A program made the position numbers and the translations under genes. 64,000 bases of DNA from a bacterium (GTDB lineage: Bacteria > 4484-113 > JAFGCY01): contig JADZFO010000023.1 of the NCBI GenBank assembly GCA_020849855.1, forward strand, positions 1 through 64,000, written 5' to 3'. Positions within the stretch are counted from its first letter, which is position 1. Every line of letters begins with the position of its first letter. Under the pieces are notes generated by a model that had not been told where the DNA came from, searched no databases, and worked only from the letters and a program-made list of their open reading frames with translations. Shown here piece after piece: positions 36,045 through 43,080 of this stretch.

Positions 36045-36596
36045 ATGTCCGCTCTGGCAAGCCGTCAGACTGTTACTGAAGCGACACGCAGCGAGGCTGT
36101 GTCAGCGCCTATGCAGGCGCAGGCCAGCTTTGACCTGCTGGTGGTTTTCCGCCTGGTCGGCCAGTGCTTCGGCCTGATGGCCAGCAATGTCCGAGAGATC
36201 ATCAACATCAGCACAACTACCAGGGTGCCGAACACGGCGGCGCATATCGAAGGCGTGGTCAATCTACGCGGACGCATCGTGCCCGTGTTCAACCTGCAGC
36301 GCAAGCTGGCGCTGCAGCAGGCCGATTCACACCAGCCCGCAGCCCTGCCGGAGCCAGAAGAGCAGGAGGCGGGCAGCCACCCGCGCCGCACGGTGATGGT
36401 GGTGGAGGAAGACGGCGCGCTCTGCGGCCTGCTGGTTGAAGAGGTCACGGATGTAGTGAAGATCTCAGCGGAGAGCGTCAACACAGCCGCCAGCCGGATC
36501 GAAAGGCCCGGCAGCGGTTATGTGTTGGGCACGGTCACTCTGGAAGGTGGCAGGCTGGCGACTTTGCTGAGCCTGGAAGCGCTGCTGGCGGATTAA
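36045..36596 (+). CDS. cheW: Chemotaxis adaptor CheW
   Basis: CheW couples chemoreceptors to the kinase CheA. The 183-residue protein has the SH3-like double-barrel pattern: LLVVFRLVGQCFGLMASNVREIINI, VVNLRGRIVPVFNL, VMVVEEDGALCGLLVEEVTDVVKI and YVLGTVTLEGGRLATLLSLEALL. A Pro/Glu-rich insert near residues 90-110 separates the subdomains, and the N-terminus has about 25 extra residues. GGAGGAAAG precedes the ATG. It lies 24 bp after cheB. Confidence 0.92.
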   Translation: MSALASRQTVTEATRSEAVSAPMQAQASFDLLVVFRLVGQCFGLMASNVREIINISTTTRVPNTAAHIEGVVNLRGRIVPVFNLQRKLALQQADSHQPAALPEPEEQEAGSHPRRTVMVVEEDGALCGLLVEEVTDVVKISAESVNTAASRIERPGSGYVLGTVTLEGGRLATLLSLEALLAD

Positions 36597-36622
36597 GCGC
36601 CGGCTGCGACGGAGGGAATCAA

Positions 36623-37240
36623 ATGGAAGTCACGACGGAATACCTTTCCGAACTGCAGATGGACACCATCCGCGAGATCAGCAACATCGGCATGGGACAT
36701 GCCGCCACAGCGCTCTCGCAGATGATCGGCCGGCCGGTGAACATCACCGTCCCTGAGGCGCGCATCATCACCGTGATGGATATCCCGACCCTCGCCGGCG
36801 GTGAGGATATGGAAGTGGCGGCGGTTTATCTGCAGGTTATGGGCCAGGCTCGTGGCCACATCATGCTGCTCTTCCCTCTGGACTCGGCGCACCATCTGAT
36901 CAGCATGCTGGCCCCCGGAATGGAGCTACGGCTGCCTGATGACGAGATGGCCCGCTCGGCCATCCAGGAGATCGGCAATATCCTGGGCGGCAGCTTCCTG
37001 CGTTCACTGGCCGAGCTGACCCAGCTGGCGATGCTGCCAAGTGTGCCGGGTGTGGCGGTGGACTACGCGGGCAGCATCCTGGGCTATCTGGCGACCAGCC
37101 TGTCGCAGTTCGAGGAGCGCCTCGTGACGGTCCGCACAGACTTTGAGCTTGAAACAGAGCGCCTTGAGGGCCACTGTGTGTTTATTCCTGAGGAAGGTGC
37201 GCTGAACACCATCCTTGAATCGCTGGGCATGGGAGGCTAA
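36623..37240 (+). CDS. cheC: CheY-P phosphatase CheC
   Basis: CheC dephosphorylates CheY-P and is stimulated by CheD. The 205-residue protein carries two intact copies of the family active-site signature [D/S]-x3-E-x2-N-x22-P: DTIREISN ending at Pro of VPEA in the first half, and SAIQEIGN ending at the Pro of SVPG in the second. This marks a catalytically complete two-site CheC rather than a degenerate FliY type. The gene is 26 bp after cheW, and the next gene starts within two bases of its stop. Confidence 0.93.
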   Translation: MEVTTEYLSELQMDTIREISNIGMGHAATALSQMIGRPVNITVPEARIITVMDIPTLAGGEDMEVAAVYLQVMGQARGHIMLLFPLDSAHHLISMLAPGMELRLPDDEMARSAIQEIGNILGGSFLRSLAELTQLAMLPSVPGVAVDYAGSILGYLATSLSQFEERLVTVRTDFELETERLEGHCVFIPEEGALNTILESLGMGG

Positions 37241-37241
37241 G

Positions 37242-37727
37242 TTGCCCCTTTTGCGTGCGGGTATGGCGGAAATCGTGGTCGGCCAGAGCGGCGATACCCT
37301 TCAGGCTCTGGGCCTGGGAAGCTGCATCGGCCTGCTGATGGTGGACAAGGTCAGCCATATCGGCGGCATGGTGCATATCATGCTGCCCTCAAGCAACATT
37401 GCCATGAAGGGAGAGCAGCCGCCGGGCAAGTTCGCCGATACCGGCGTTACCGAGCTGCTCAAGCGCATCACGGCCAGCGGCGCCCTGAAGACGCGGCTGC
37501 AGGTGAAGATGGCCGGCGGGGCTGACATGTTCTCGGTCCCCGGCTCCGAGTCCCGCCTTGGCGTGGGCCAGCGCAACATCGAAGCGGTGGATGCCGAGCT
37601 GAAGAAGCTGGGCCTGCGCGTGGACGCCCGGCACGTGGGCGGCAATACCGGCCGTACTTTTGAAGTTGACCTGGCGACCCTGAGCTCCTCGCTGCGGATG
37701 GCGGGCAAACCCCCGGTCGAGTTCTAG
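37242..37727 (+). CDS. cheD: Chemoreceptor glutamine deamidase CheD
   Basis: CheD deamidates receptor glutamines and binds CheC. I place the start at TTG 37242, five bases after a GGGAGG site and adjacent to the cheC stop; ATG 37263 is an alternative. The 161-residue protein has nucleophile C28 in LGLGSCIGLLM, H45 in GGMVHIMLPSS, and the PGKFADTGV segment. The Thr that precedes the catalytic Cys by six residues in well-studied CheD proteins appears here as Ala22 (QALGLGSC). I recall that Thr as part of the active site, so the substitution is worth noting. Confidence 0.92.
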   Translation: MPLLRAGMAEIVVGQSGDTLQALGLGSCIGLLMVDKVSHIGGMVHIMLPSSNIAMKGEQPPGKFADTGVTELLKRITASGALKTRLQVKMAGGADMFSVPGSESRLGVGQRNIEAVDAELKKLGLRVDARHVGGNTGRTFEVDLATLSSSLRMAGKPPVEF

Positions 37728-37781
37728 GCCCGCCGCGCTCCACTACACAACCTGACTGCTTCTCCGGCCCGCGGCCGGCGC

Positions 37782-37808
37782 TCAAGCACAGGCCTGATCT
37801 GCCGATAA
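37782..37808 (+). promoter_or_regulatory. Sigma-28 (FliA) promoter candidate
   Basis: GCCGATAA (37801-37808) is identical to the sigma-28 -10 consensus. Eleven bases upstream is TCAAGCAC (37782-37789), which matches four of the first five bases of the -35 consensus TAAAG. The start codon of the next gene is seven bases after the -10 box, so the message would be leaderless. It drives the gene pair that ends in fliA. Confidence 0.7.
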
Positions 37809-37815
37809 AAGACTC

Positions 37816-38169
37816 ATGGACCCCATGCTGCAGGCCGAATTTCAGTCACTGGAACGCCGGGTGCGGGCCTCGACGGCCCTGATCCTGGCGATGGTCTCCT
37901 TTGGCTGCACCTTTGGCCTGATGCTGCTGACGAGCCGTGAGCTGAACACACCGCAGCTTTTTTATCCCTGGCTGGTGGGGGGACTTTTCTACCTCGCCGG
38001 GGAGCTGCTGGGACTGGTCTGGTTCCGGGTGATGACCCGGCAGCTCATGGCGATGCAGGAAGCCCAGAAGCGCCAGCTTAAGGCGGCGGCATCTGGTCAG
38101 CAGGGCAGCAATGGTGTACATTTAGACGCGCATCAGCCTGTGCACGACATAGAGGTGGTGCAAGCTTAG
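37816..38169 (+). CDS. Small two-helix membrane protein upstream of fliA
   Basis: The 117-residue protein has an N-terminal amphipathic stretch, two helices (ALILAMVSFGCTFGLMLL and FYPWLVGGLFYLAGELLGLVWF) and a hydrophilic C-terminal tail. I know no family. Genes for small membrane proteins often sit before the sigma factor in fla/che operons (the ylxL/swrB position in Bacillus), and this one occupies that slot. It begins seven bases after a sigma-28-type -10 box, has no Shine-Dalgarno sequence and ends 10 bp before fliA. Confidence 0.7.
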   Translation: MDPMLQAEFQSLERRVRASTALILAMVSFGCTFGLMLLTSRELNTPQLFYPWLVGGLFYLAGELLGLVWFRVMTRQLMAMQEAQKRQLKAAASGQQGSNGVHLDAHQPVHDIEVVQA

Positions 38170-38179
38170 GGGATAGGAC

Positions 38180-38923
38180 GTGGTGGTTGTGAGTACGCCC
38201 TGGCAACAATACGGGAGAGGCGAGCGCCAGCCGGTAGTGGAACAGCTCTTGGCGCAGTTCGGACACCTGGTGGATTACCAGGTCCAGCGCATGCTGGTGG
38301 AGCTGCCGGCCAGTGTTGACCGCGATGACCTGCTCAGCGAGGCGCGCATCGGCCTGATCGACGCGATCAACCGTTACGACCCGGACAAGAACGTCAAGTT
38401 CGAGACTTACGCGAGCATCCGCATCAAGGGCGCGCTGGTGGATTACCTGCGCAAACTGGACTGGGCGCCGCGCAGCCTGCGCCAGAAGGCCCGTGAGATA
38501 GCCTCGGCCCAGAGTGCGCTGGAGCAGGAGTTCGGCCACAGCGCCTCGGAAGAGCAGATCGCCACGCGCCTTGGCATCGGCCTCGACAAGTACCGTGAGA
38601 CCCTGTCCGACCTGTCGGTGCTGTCTGTCATGTCCTTCCGGGACATGGAGGACGACGAGGGCAATGAAGCGCAGATTCCCAGCTCCGGCGCCCAGCCGGT
38701 GGATGAGCTGACCCGTGGCGGCTTCACCCGCGCGCTGGCTGGCGGCATCAAGCGCCTGCCCGAACGCGAGCAGCAGGTACTGGAGCTGTACTACAACCGT
38801 GGTCTTTCACTGAAGGAAATCGGCCAGGTCCTCAGTCTCAGCGAATCGCGCATCTGCCAGATCCACAGCTCGGCGGTGGTACGGCTGCGCGGGATGCTCT
38901 CGGACTGGCGCGGGGAAATCTAG
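38180..38923 (+). CDS. fliA: Flagellar sigma factor FliA/WhiG family (sigma-28)
   Basis: A group 3 sigma factor that directs late flagellar and chemotaxis gene transcription. Region 2 is in DRDDLLSEARIGLIDAINRYDPDKNVKFETYASIRIKGA with the family phrase DYLRKLDWAPRSLRQKAREI. Region 3 follows (EEQIATRLGIGLDKYRETL). Region 4 is LPEREQQVLELYYNRGLSLKEIGQVLSLSESRICQIHSSAV. The 247-residue length is normal. GTG codons at 38180, 38183 and 38189 are all possible starts; 38180 has AGGGGA upstream. It is the usual final regulatory gene of CheC/CheD-type fla/che operons. Confidence 0.93.
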   Translation: MVVVSTPWQQYGRGERQPVVEQLLAQFGHLVDYQVQRMLVELPASVDRDDLLSEARIGLIDAINRYDPDKNVKFETYASIRIKGALVDYLRKLDWAPRSLRQKAREIASAQSALEQEFGHSASEEQIATRLGIGLDKYRETLSDLSVLSVMSFRDMEDDEGNEAQIPSSGAQPVDELTRGGFTRALAGGIKRLPEREQQVLELYYNRGLSLKEIGQVLSLSESRICQIHSSAVVRLRGMLSDWRGEI

Positions 38924-39003
38924 GCGGCAGGCGGCCGCCGGATCTGTTATCCTCTCGGGCCTGACCACGCGCGCTATGCGCGCCAGGGCTCAAGGAGGAG
39001 CAT

Positions 39004-39291
39004 ATGGTAGGTCCACTGGACAGTGTGAGCAGCCTGCTGCAAAGCGCGGTGCTGCATAGCCAGCTGCAAAGTGCGCAGCGTGAGGCGGAAATCAGCGATG
39101 CCCGCCGCCGCCAGGCAGCAAAAGCCGCCAAACGGGAAGAGCTGAAGCGGACCGGAGCGGTTGATCCTGTGCAGGGCAAGGTGATTGAAGAGCACCAGCC
39201 GGGCTCCGCACCACTGCCACCTTTGCCGGAGCGCCGCAGGGGGGCTGCTGAAGCCAGGGCTGACCCGGGCAGGATAGACGTACTGGTCTAG
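39004..39291 (+). CDS. Small hypothetical protein after fliA
   Basis: The 95-residue product begins MVGPLDSVSSLLQSAVLHSQLQ, continues into a highly charged coiled-coil-like segment (AQREAEISDARRRQAAKAAK) and ends in a Pro-rich, Arg-rich tail. GGAGG precedes the ATG. Position suggests a flagellar accessory role, but no motif supports one. Confidence 0.65.
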   Translation: MVGPLDSVSSLLQSAVLHSQLQSAQREAEISDARRRQAAKAAKREELKRTGAVDPVQGKVIEEHQPGSAPLPPLPERRRGAAEARADPGRIDVLV

Positions 39292-39343
39292 GCAGGCCGG
39301 AAGACGCCGCTTTCAGCTGCTTCCGACTGAGGCAATGCGGGCA

Positions 39344-39565
39344 TTACTCGTCGTCTTCTTCCCAGTCCTCGTCTTCGTCGTCCCAGTCTTCGTCCTCGTC
39401 GTCGTCGTCCCAGTCCTCGTCCTCATCGTCCCAGTCCTCGTCATCGTCCTCATCGGTCGCAACGATGAAACTGTCCAGGCCAGCGAGCAGCTCACGCAGG
39501 CGCTCTTCCTCGCGGAGGGACACTTCGTTCTCTCTCGTTACCGGCTTGTTCTCAAACTCACTCAT
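39344..39565 (-). CDS. Extremely acidic small protein with D/E/W-only C-terminus
   Basis: The 73-residue product starts at an ATG with a GGAAGGAG site. The first 36 residues look ordinary (MSEFENKPVTRENEVSLREEERLRELL, then LDSFIVATD). From about residue 38 to the end the chain contains only Asp, Glu and Trp, with DEDW recurring about five times. The antisense frame is open and hydrophobic, but it lacks a ribosome-binding site and is the mirror of the Asp/Glu codons. The net charge is below -30. It may bind cations, or basic proteins as a histone- or chaperone-like mimic; nothing in the sequence decides this. It converges with the gene at 39004. Confidence 0.72.
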   Translation of the reverse strand: MSEFENKPVTRENEVSLREEERLRELLAGLDSFIVATDEDDDEDWDDEDEDWDDDDEDEDWDDEDEDWEEDDE

Positions 39566-40019
39566 GACTCACTCCTTCCTGTGGAGAAAGCGCTGGAATA
39601 AGATTGCCAACCCCAGGGCCATGCAGTTCCTGGCTTCCGCCGCTCTGGTCCTGCACCAGAGGACAGACTTAAAGCGCTGCTTCAGAACTGCCTGACAAGC
39701 GCATACTATCACGGAGAATCAGCGGAGTGAAGCTGTTTTCCTATGCTTATTTTTTCCCCGCACAAGACCTTGACGGCACTGTTTCTCTCTGGTAATGAAG
39801 CGCCCCAAGCGTCGCAGAACATCCGTATTGAAAGCGTGACGAGACTGCTATGGAGTACTGAAGGGTGTTATCGCTTCGAAGTACAGAGCTGGACTGTATG
39901 CACCAGGTTCAGCCGGGCTCTGCTGCACCCAGGAGGACAGGCATCGGCGCCGCAAGGCGGGATTTTCGGAGTATCAGTACAAGAGCTTCAGCCCGCAGCG
40001 CGCGGCATCCAAACGCAAG
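39566..40019. other. Gene-free stretch
   Basis: About 450 bp between two leftward genes. Open frames here are short, lack ribosome-binding sites and overlap one another. TACTAT near 39706 could be a promoter box. A small RNA ending at the hairpin at 40020-40045 is possible but unsupported. I see no tRNA, rRNA or tmRNA signature. Confidence 0.4.
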
Positions 40020-40045
40020 AACGGGCCGCATCGCTGCGGCCCGTT
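40020..40045. terminator. Strong hairpin, probable terminator of the small basic protein gene
   Basis: AACGGGCCGCA (40020-40030) and TGCGGCCCGTT (40035-40045) form a perfect 11-bp stem with a four-base loop. It lies about 35 bp past the stop of the small leftward gene. The T tract is weak on both strands, so it may work by processing or be Rho-assisted. Confidence 0.6.
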
Positions 40046-40080
40046 AGTTTATGGCCGGTTCGAGGCAGCAGCCGGGGCTG

Positions 40081-40170
40081 CTACTTCTTGTTCTTGTGCC
40101 GCATACGACGGCGCAGCTTCTTGTACTTGTGGTTGCGAATTTTCTGGCGCTTGGCCTTACGTCCGTTCAT
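40081..40170 (-). CDS. Tiny basic ribosome-associated-type protein (AURKAIP1/COX24 domain, bS22-like)
   Basis: A 29-residue product, MNGRKAKRQKIRNHKYKKL then RRRMRHKNKK, made mostly of Lys, Arg, His and Asn. It matches the short AURKAIP1/COX24 domain found in small bacterial ribosomal proteins of the bS22/Thx type, with the KRxKIxxHKxKKLRRRxRHK pattern. Upstream are a perfect promoter and, after the gene, a strong hairpin, so the mRNA is monocistronic and probably abundant. In-frame extension upstream runs through the promoter and is excluded. Confidence 0.75.
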   Translation of the reverse strand: MNGRKAKRQKIRNHKYKKLRRRMRHKNKK

Positions 40171-40216
40171 AGCCCCGTAATTCCTGATAGAACTCTCCGC
40201 TGCCGGAGGGAGGGGG

Positions 40217-40245
40217 ATTATATACCACGGCGGCCCGGCCTGCAA
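40217..40245 (-). promoter_or_regulatory. Strong sigma-70-type promoter of the small basic protein gene
   Basis: On the minus strand: TTGCAG (40240-40245), a 17-bp spacer, then TATAAT (40217-40222). The leader is about 40 nt. Confidence 0.85.
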
Positions 40246-40312
40246 GCCGGCCTCTGCATCCAGGCTTAACCTCTTGAACAAGATTTAGCCCACCAGCTTT
40301 GTCCTGGGCCGT

Positions 40313-40318
40313 TAGAAT
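40313..40318 (+). promoter_or_regulatory. -10 box TAGAAT
   Basis: TAGAAT lies eight bases before the ATG at 40327. There is no Shine-Dalgarno sequence, so the transcript has at most one or two leader bases. Confidence 0.45.
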
Positions 40319-40326
40319 CACTGGTC

Positions 40327-40890
40327 ATGGCAGCTTTGTCTTATCTTGAGGTGACCCGGCTCAGCGGCGACGTCTTCATGGGCGGCCTGCTGACGGTGTC
40401 GGACATGGGTCTCCCCACGGAGTTTCATTACTCCGAGCCGCTCAAGCCCAGCAAGCTGCAGCTCAGCCTCTACGGCTCCACCATCGGGCGCTATCTGATG
40501 CTGGATGTTGTGGGCAAGGGCCTTGTTGAGGCCAGCGCAGCGCGCGGAGTGCCGGTGATCGTCGGGCATGGCGAGCTGCTGCCGCTGGCGACCCGGATCA
40601 AGCGCCCGATCTGCACCCTGTCACAGACGCACCTTGCCCCTCTGGGTGATGTGGGCGAGCTGCGCCAGGTGAACGGCACCGGCGCACCGGCACCGGCGGA
40701 CACGGAGTTCATGGCCCAGCTTGGCGAGGTACAGAGCCCCTGGCAGGTGCGCATCTTTGACCGCGTTAACTTCCCCATCGACCAGCATCTCAAGGGCCTG
40801 TGCGACTGCGCCAAGCGCTTCGACCTGCTGGAACCGCTGCAGCGTGTGCGCCGCACACTGGAGCAGCTGCGCGGAGGCGGCGATGAGTGA
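40327..40890 (+). CDS. Hypothetical protein, first of a three-gene unit
   Basis: The 187-residue protein has no signal peptide and no membrane segment, and I recognise no family. It mixes beta-rich segments (YLEVTRLSGDVFMGGLLTV, LQLSLYGSTIGRYLMLDVVGKGLV) with a helical C-terminus (RFDLLEPLQRVRRTLEQLR) containing a CDCAK motif. Its stop overlaps the ATG of the next gene (ATGAGTGA), so the two are translationally coupled. Confidence 0.65.
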   Translation: MAALSYLEVTRLSGDVFMGGLLTVSDMGLPTEFHYSEPLKPSKLQLSLYGSTIGRYLMLDVVGKGLVEASAARGVPVIVGHGELLPLATRIKRPICTLSQTHLAPLGDVGELRQVNGTGAPAPADTEFMAQLGEVQSPWQVRIFDRVNFPIDQHLKGLCDCAKRFDLLEPLQRVRRTLEQLRGGGDE

Positions 40891-41710
40891 ACAGGGCGGG
40901 CGGCCACCCGAAAAACCAGAGCAGAATGAGGAGGAGCGGCAGTGGCTGGAGCTGCTGGAGAGCACCAGCCGCAAGGTTGAAAAGGCCACGCCGGAGCTGA
41001 GCCTGCTGCCTGAGGTGCCGGAAACCGAGGCGGATACGGATGCAGCGCCCGGCCAGGCGGATGCGGCACCGGCAGCCGAACCTTCGGCGCAGCGGAAGGT
41101 GGCCGCGGCCATGCAGCGCAGCGCCAGCGGCCTGGAGGAAGAGGCCATTGCGGCACAGGACCTGCGGGAGCTGCAGGAGCTGCTGAAGGTACGCAGCCTG
41201 CAGTTGCCGGCAGCCAGCGCCGAGCTGCGCAGCCTCTGCCTGGAGCTGCTCAGCCCGCAGCTGCATGAAGTCATGCTGACGCTCGCCGCACCGAAGACGC
41301 TGAAGCTGCGTCTGGTGCCGCTGCCGCAGAAAGCGCGAGTGCATAAGGTAGCGCCAGAGCTGAGCCGGCCGAAGCTGCATCACTCGCTGGAGCTGATCCA
41401 GCGCCAGCCCGTTAGGCGGCGGAGGCTTAACACCGCTGATCTGAACCCGGCAGAGCGCGAAGCCCTGGCGCGGGCGCTGCTTAAGCAGTTCGGCCAGGAC
41501 GCGCGCAGCTATCTGCCGGTGGGGATATTCGCCCATGTCCCGCCGGAGCTGAAGGATGGCCTGCGACTGAGCAGCGATGGCAACTCGCTGGGCATTGTGC
41601 TGCCGCGCGGCTTTAACGCCGCGCGCGCCAGCAGCGGGCACTACTTAGTGCTGCTGCAGGAGCGCGAAAAGGAGCAGGCCGAAACACGGCGGATACTATT
41701 ACGTCTGTGA
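40883..41710 (+). CDS. Hypothetical protein coupled to the preceding gene
   Basis: The 275-residue protein starts at ATG 40883 with GCGGAGG upstream, inside the end of the preceding gene. The first 80 residues are acidic and Pro/Glu-rich (probably disordered), followed by helices with Leu/Glu/Arg-rich amphipathic patterns (LQELLKVRSLQL) and a basic middle section (RQPVRRRRLN). No family is recognised. The stop codon overlaps the next start by four bases. Confidence 0.62.
   Translation: MSEQGGRPPEKPEQNEEERQWLELLESTSRKVEKATPELSLLPEVPETEADTDAAPGQADAAPAAEPSAQRKVAAAMQRSASGLEEEAIAAQDLRELQELLKVRSLQLPAASAELRSLCLELLSPQLHEVMLTLAAPKTLKLRLVPLPQKARVHKVAPELSRPKLHHSLELIQRQPVRRRRLNTADLNPAEREALARALLKQFGQDARSYLPVGIFAHVPPELKDGLRLSSDGNSLGIVLPRGFNAARASSGHYLVLLQEREKEQAETRRILLRL
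41694..41699 (+). promoter_or_regulatory. -10 box TACTAT, leaderless type, inside the upstream gene
   Basis: TACTAT is seven bases before the GTG at 41707 and lies within the last codons of the preceding gene, giving the lipoprotein gene an independent transcript. Confidence 0.4.
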
Positions 41711-43071
41711 AAGTTATGAACTACGCAGACCGGAAGGCTGCCCGCCAGCAGCCCCGCCGCCGCCTTATCCCTGGACTGCTGTCCCTGGCCGCAGTGGCTG
41801 TGGCCCTGCTGTGCAGCGGCTGTCCGCCCGCGGGCAAGAGCACCGGCAGTAACAGCACGGCCGGGGGCCAGGCCGCTTCCGGTGCTGGCAGCATGAAGGT
41901 GCAGCTGGTGTTCAGCGATCTGGGGCTGGAGGATGGCTACTTCGGCCGCCTGGCGGATGAAGCCCTCAGCGAGCTTGCCGACGCGGGCAGCATTGCCTAC
42001 AGCACTGTGGGCACAAAACCCGAGGTGATGAAGGACGAGAGCGCCGGCGATGACGTGGGCCTGCCGCCGGGCTCATTTGGCATTGAGAACAAGGCTCTGA
42101 CCCCGCTGCCGGGCATGATGACCCAGGCGGAGGCTGAGGCGGCGCTGCAGCAGGCCGCGGACTGCGAACTGCTGGTGCTCAGCGCGCCCTCGCTGGTCGC
42201 GCCCGCGCTGCAGCGTATCAGCGCTGGCGACATGAAGGCCGAGGCGATCCTGCTGCTGGACAACAACGGCTATAGCGCGCCTGCTGCCCCGGCAGTGCCG
42301 GTTTACAGCGTCAGCTATGACATCCGCCCGGTGGCATTTCTGACCGGCGTCGCCGCTGCGGCCTCAAGCAACACCGGCATGTTCATGGTTGTCGGCGCCA
42401 GCACGGACCCGCAGGCCAATGACTGGCTCGACGGTGTGGCCGCCGGAGCGAAGTACCGCACCAACGGCGCGCGGGTGGTTACCGGCATTGTGCAGGCCGG
42501 CGACGACGGCCTGGTTTCACCCGACGAGTTCCTGTCCATCTTCCAGGCCCTGCAGAGCAACGCCGGTGCGGGATTCCGCTGTAACCACTACATCCTCACT
42601 GCCGGCCGCGCGACCCCCAGCATCATGTACGCCTTGTCCAAAGAGCCGACGGACGGCTACTGCCTTGGCGGCTATGGCGATTTCCGTCCGGTCCGGCCGG
42701 CGCGCTTCGTGGGCTGCGCCCTGAAGCGGCCCGACAATGCTCTGCGGCATATCTTCAGCCATATCCAGGGCCCGGAAGACCTGCAGAAGCTGGCCGCCTG
42801 GAATGAGGCCACCGCGGCCAGTGAGGCCGCAGCGGAGGGCGCTGAGCCTGCTTCGACCGCACCGGCCGACAGCACTGCCGCCGCTGGCAGCATCAGCGTT
42901 GGCCTGGCCGAAGGCGCGGTCGACTTCACCGACTTTGACCTCTATGCGCGCTTCAACCCGGATGGCGATGACATCCAGGAAGCCGTTGAATCGGTCTATG
43001 CGGAGATCAAGTCCGGCGAGTTTGATTACCTGGAGATCATGCAGCAGTTCAAGGAGCTGGAGACGCGCTAG
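41707..43071 (+). CDS. BMP/PnrA-like (Med family) substrate-binding lipoprotein
   Basis: The 454-residue protein has lipobox CSGC (Cys39) and a periplasmic-binding-protein core: MKVQLVFSDLGLEDGYFGRLADEAL, a central VYSVSYDIRPVAFLTGVAAAAS segment and the following GMFMVVGASTDPQANDWLDGVAAGAKY. These correspond to the basic membrane protein/PnrA family, which binds purine nucleosides for ABC uptake or acts as a sensor (Med). An Ala/Ser/Pro-rich insert near residues 375-395 and a C-terminal helical segment are extra. No ABC permease or ATPase follows. The start is GTG 41707; an ATG three codons later is possible. Confidence 0.75.
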   Translation: MKVMNYADRKAARQQPRRRLIPGLLSLAAVAVALLCSGCPPAGKSTGSNSTAGGQAASGAGSMKVQLVFSDLGLEDGYFGRLADEALSELADAGSIAYSTVGTKPEVMKDESAGDDVGLPPGSFGIENKALTPLPGMMTQAEAEAALQQAADCELLVLSAPSLVAPALQRISAGDMKAEAILLLDNNGYSAPAAPAVPVYSVSYDIRPVAFLTGVAAAASSNTGMFMVVGASTDPQANDWLDGVAAGAKYRTNGARVVTGIVQAGDDGLVSPDEFLSIFQALQSNAGAGFRCNHYILTAGRATPSIMYALSKEPTDGYCLGGYGDFRPVRPARFVGCALKRPDNALRHIFSHIQGPEDLQKLAAWNEATAASEAAAEGAEPASTAPADSTAAAGSISVGLAEGAVDFTDFDLYARFNPDGDDIQEAVESVYAEIKSGEFDYLEIMQQFKELETR

Positions 43072-43080
43072 CCCGGCGGA

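Noticed and set aside
39797-39844. Short frame MKRPKRRRTSVLKA followed by TGA and further open codons
   Set aside because: Only 14 codons without a ribosome-binding site. The open stretch after the TGA continues through a terminator-like hairpin, so it is probably chance.
40050-40075. GGTTCGAGG, which could be a tRNA T-arm
   Set aside because: No matching acceptor, D or anticodon arms around it. No tRNA, rRNA or CRISPR array was found anywhere in the window.
39743-40180. Plus-strand frame over the small basic protein gene
   Set aside because: No ribosome-binding site, no domain, and it runs through the hairpin and the opposite-strand gene.
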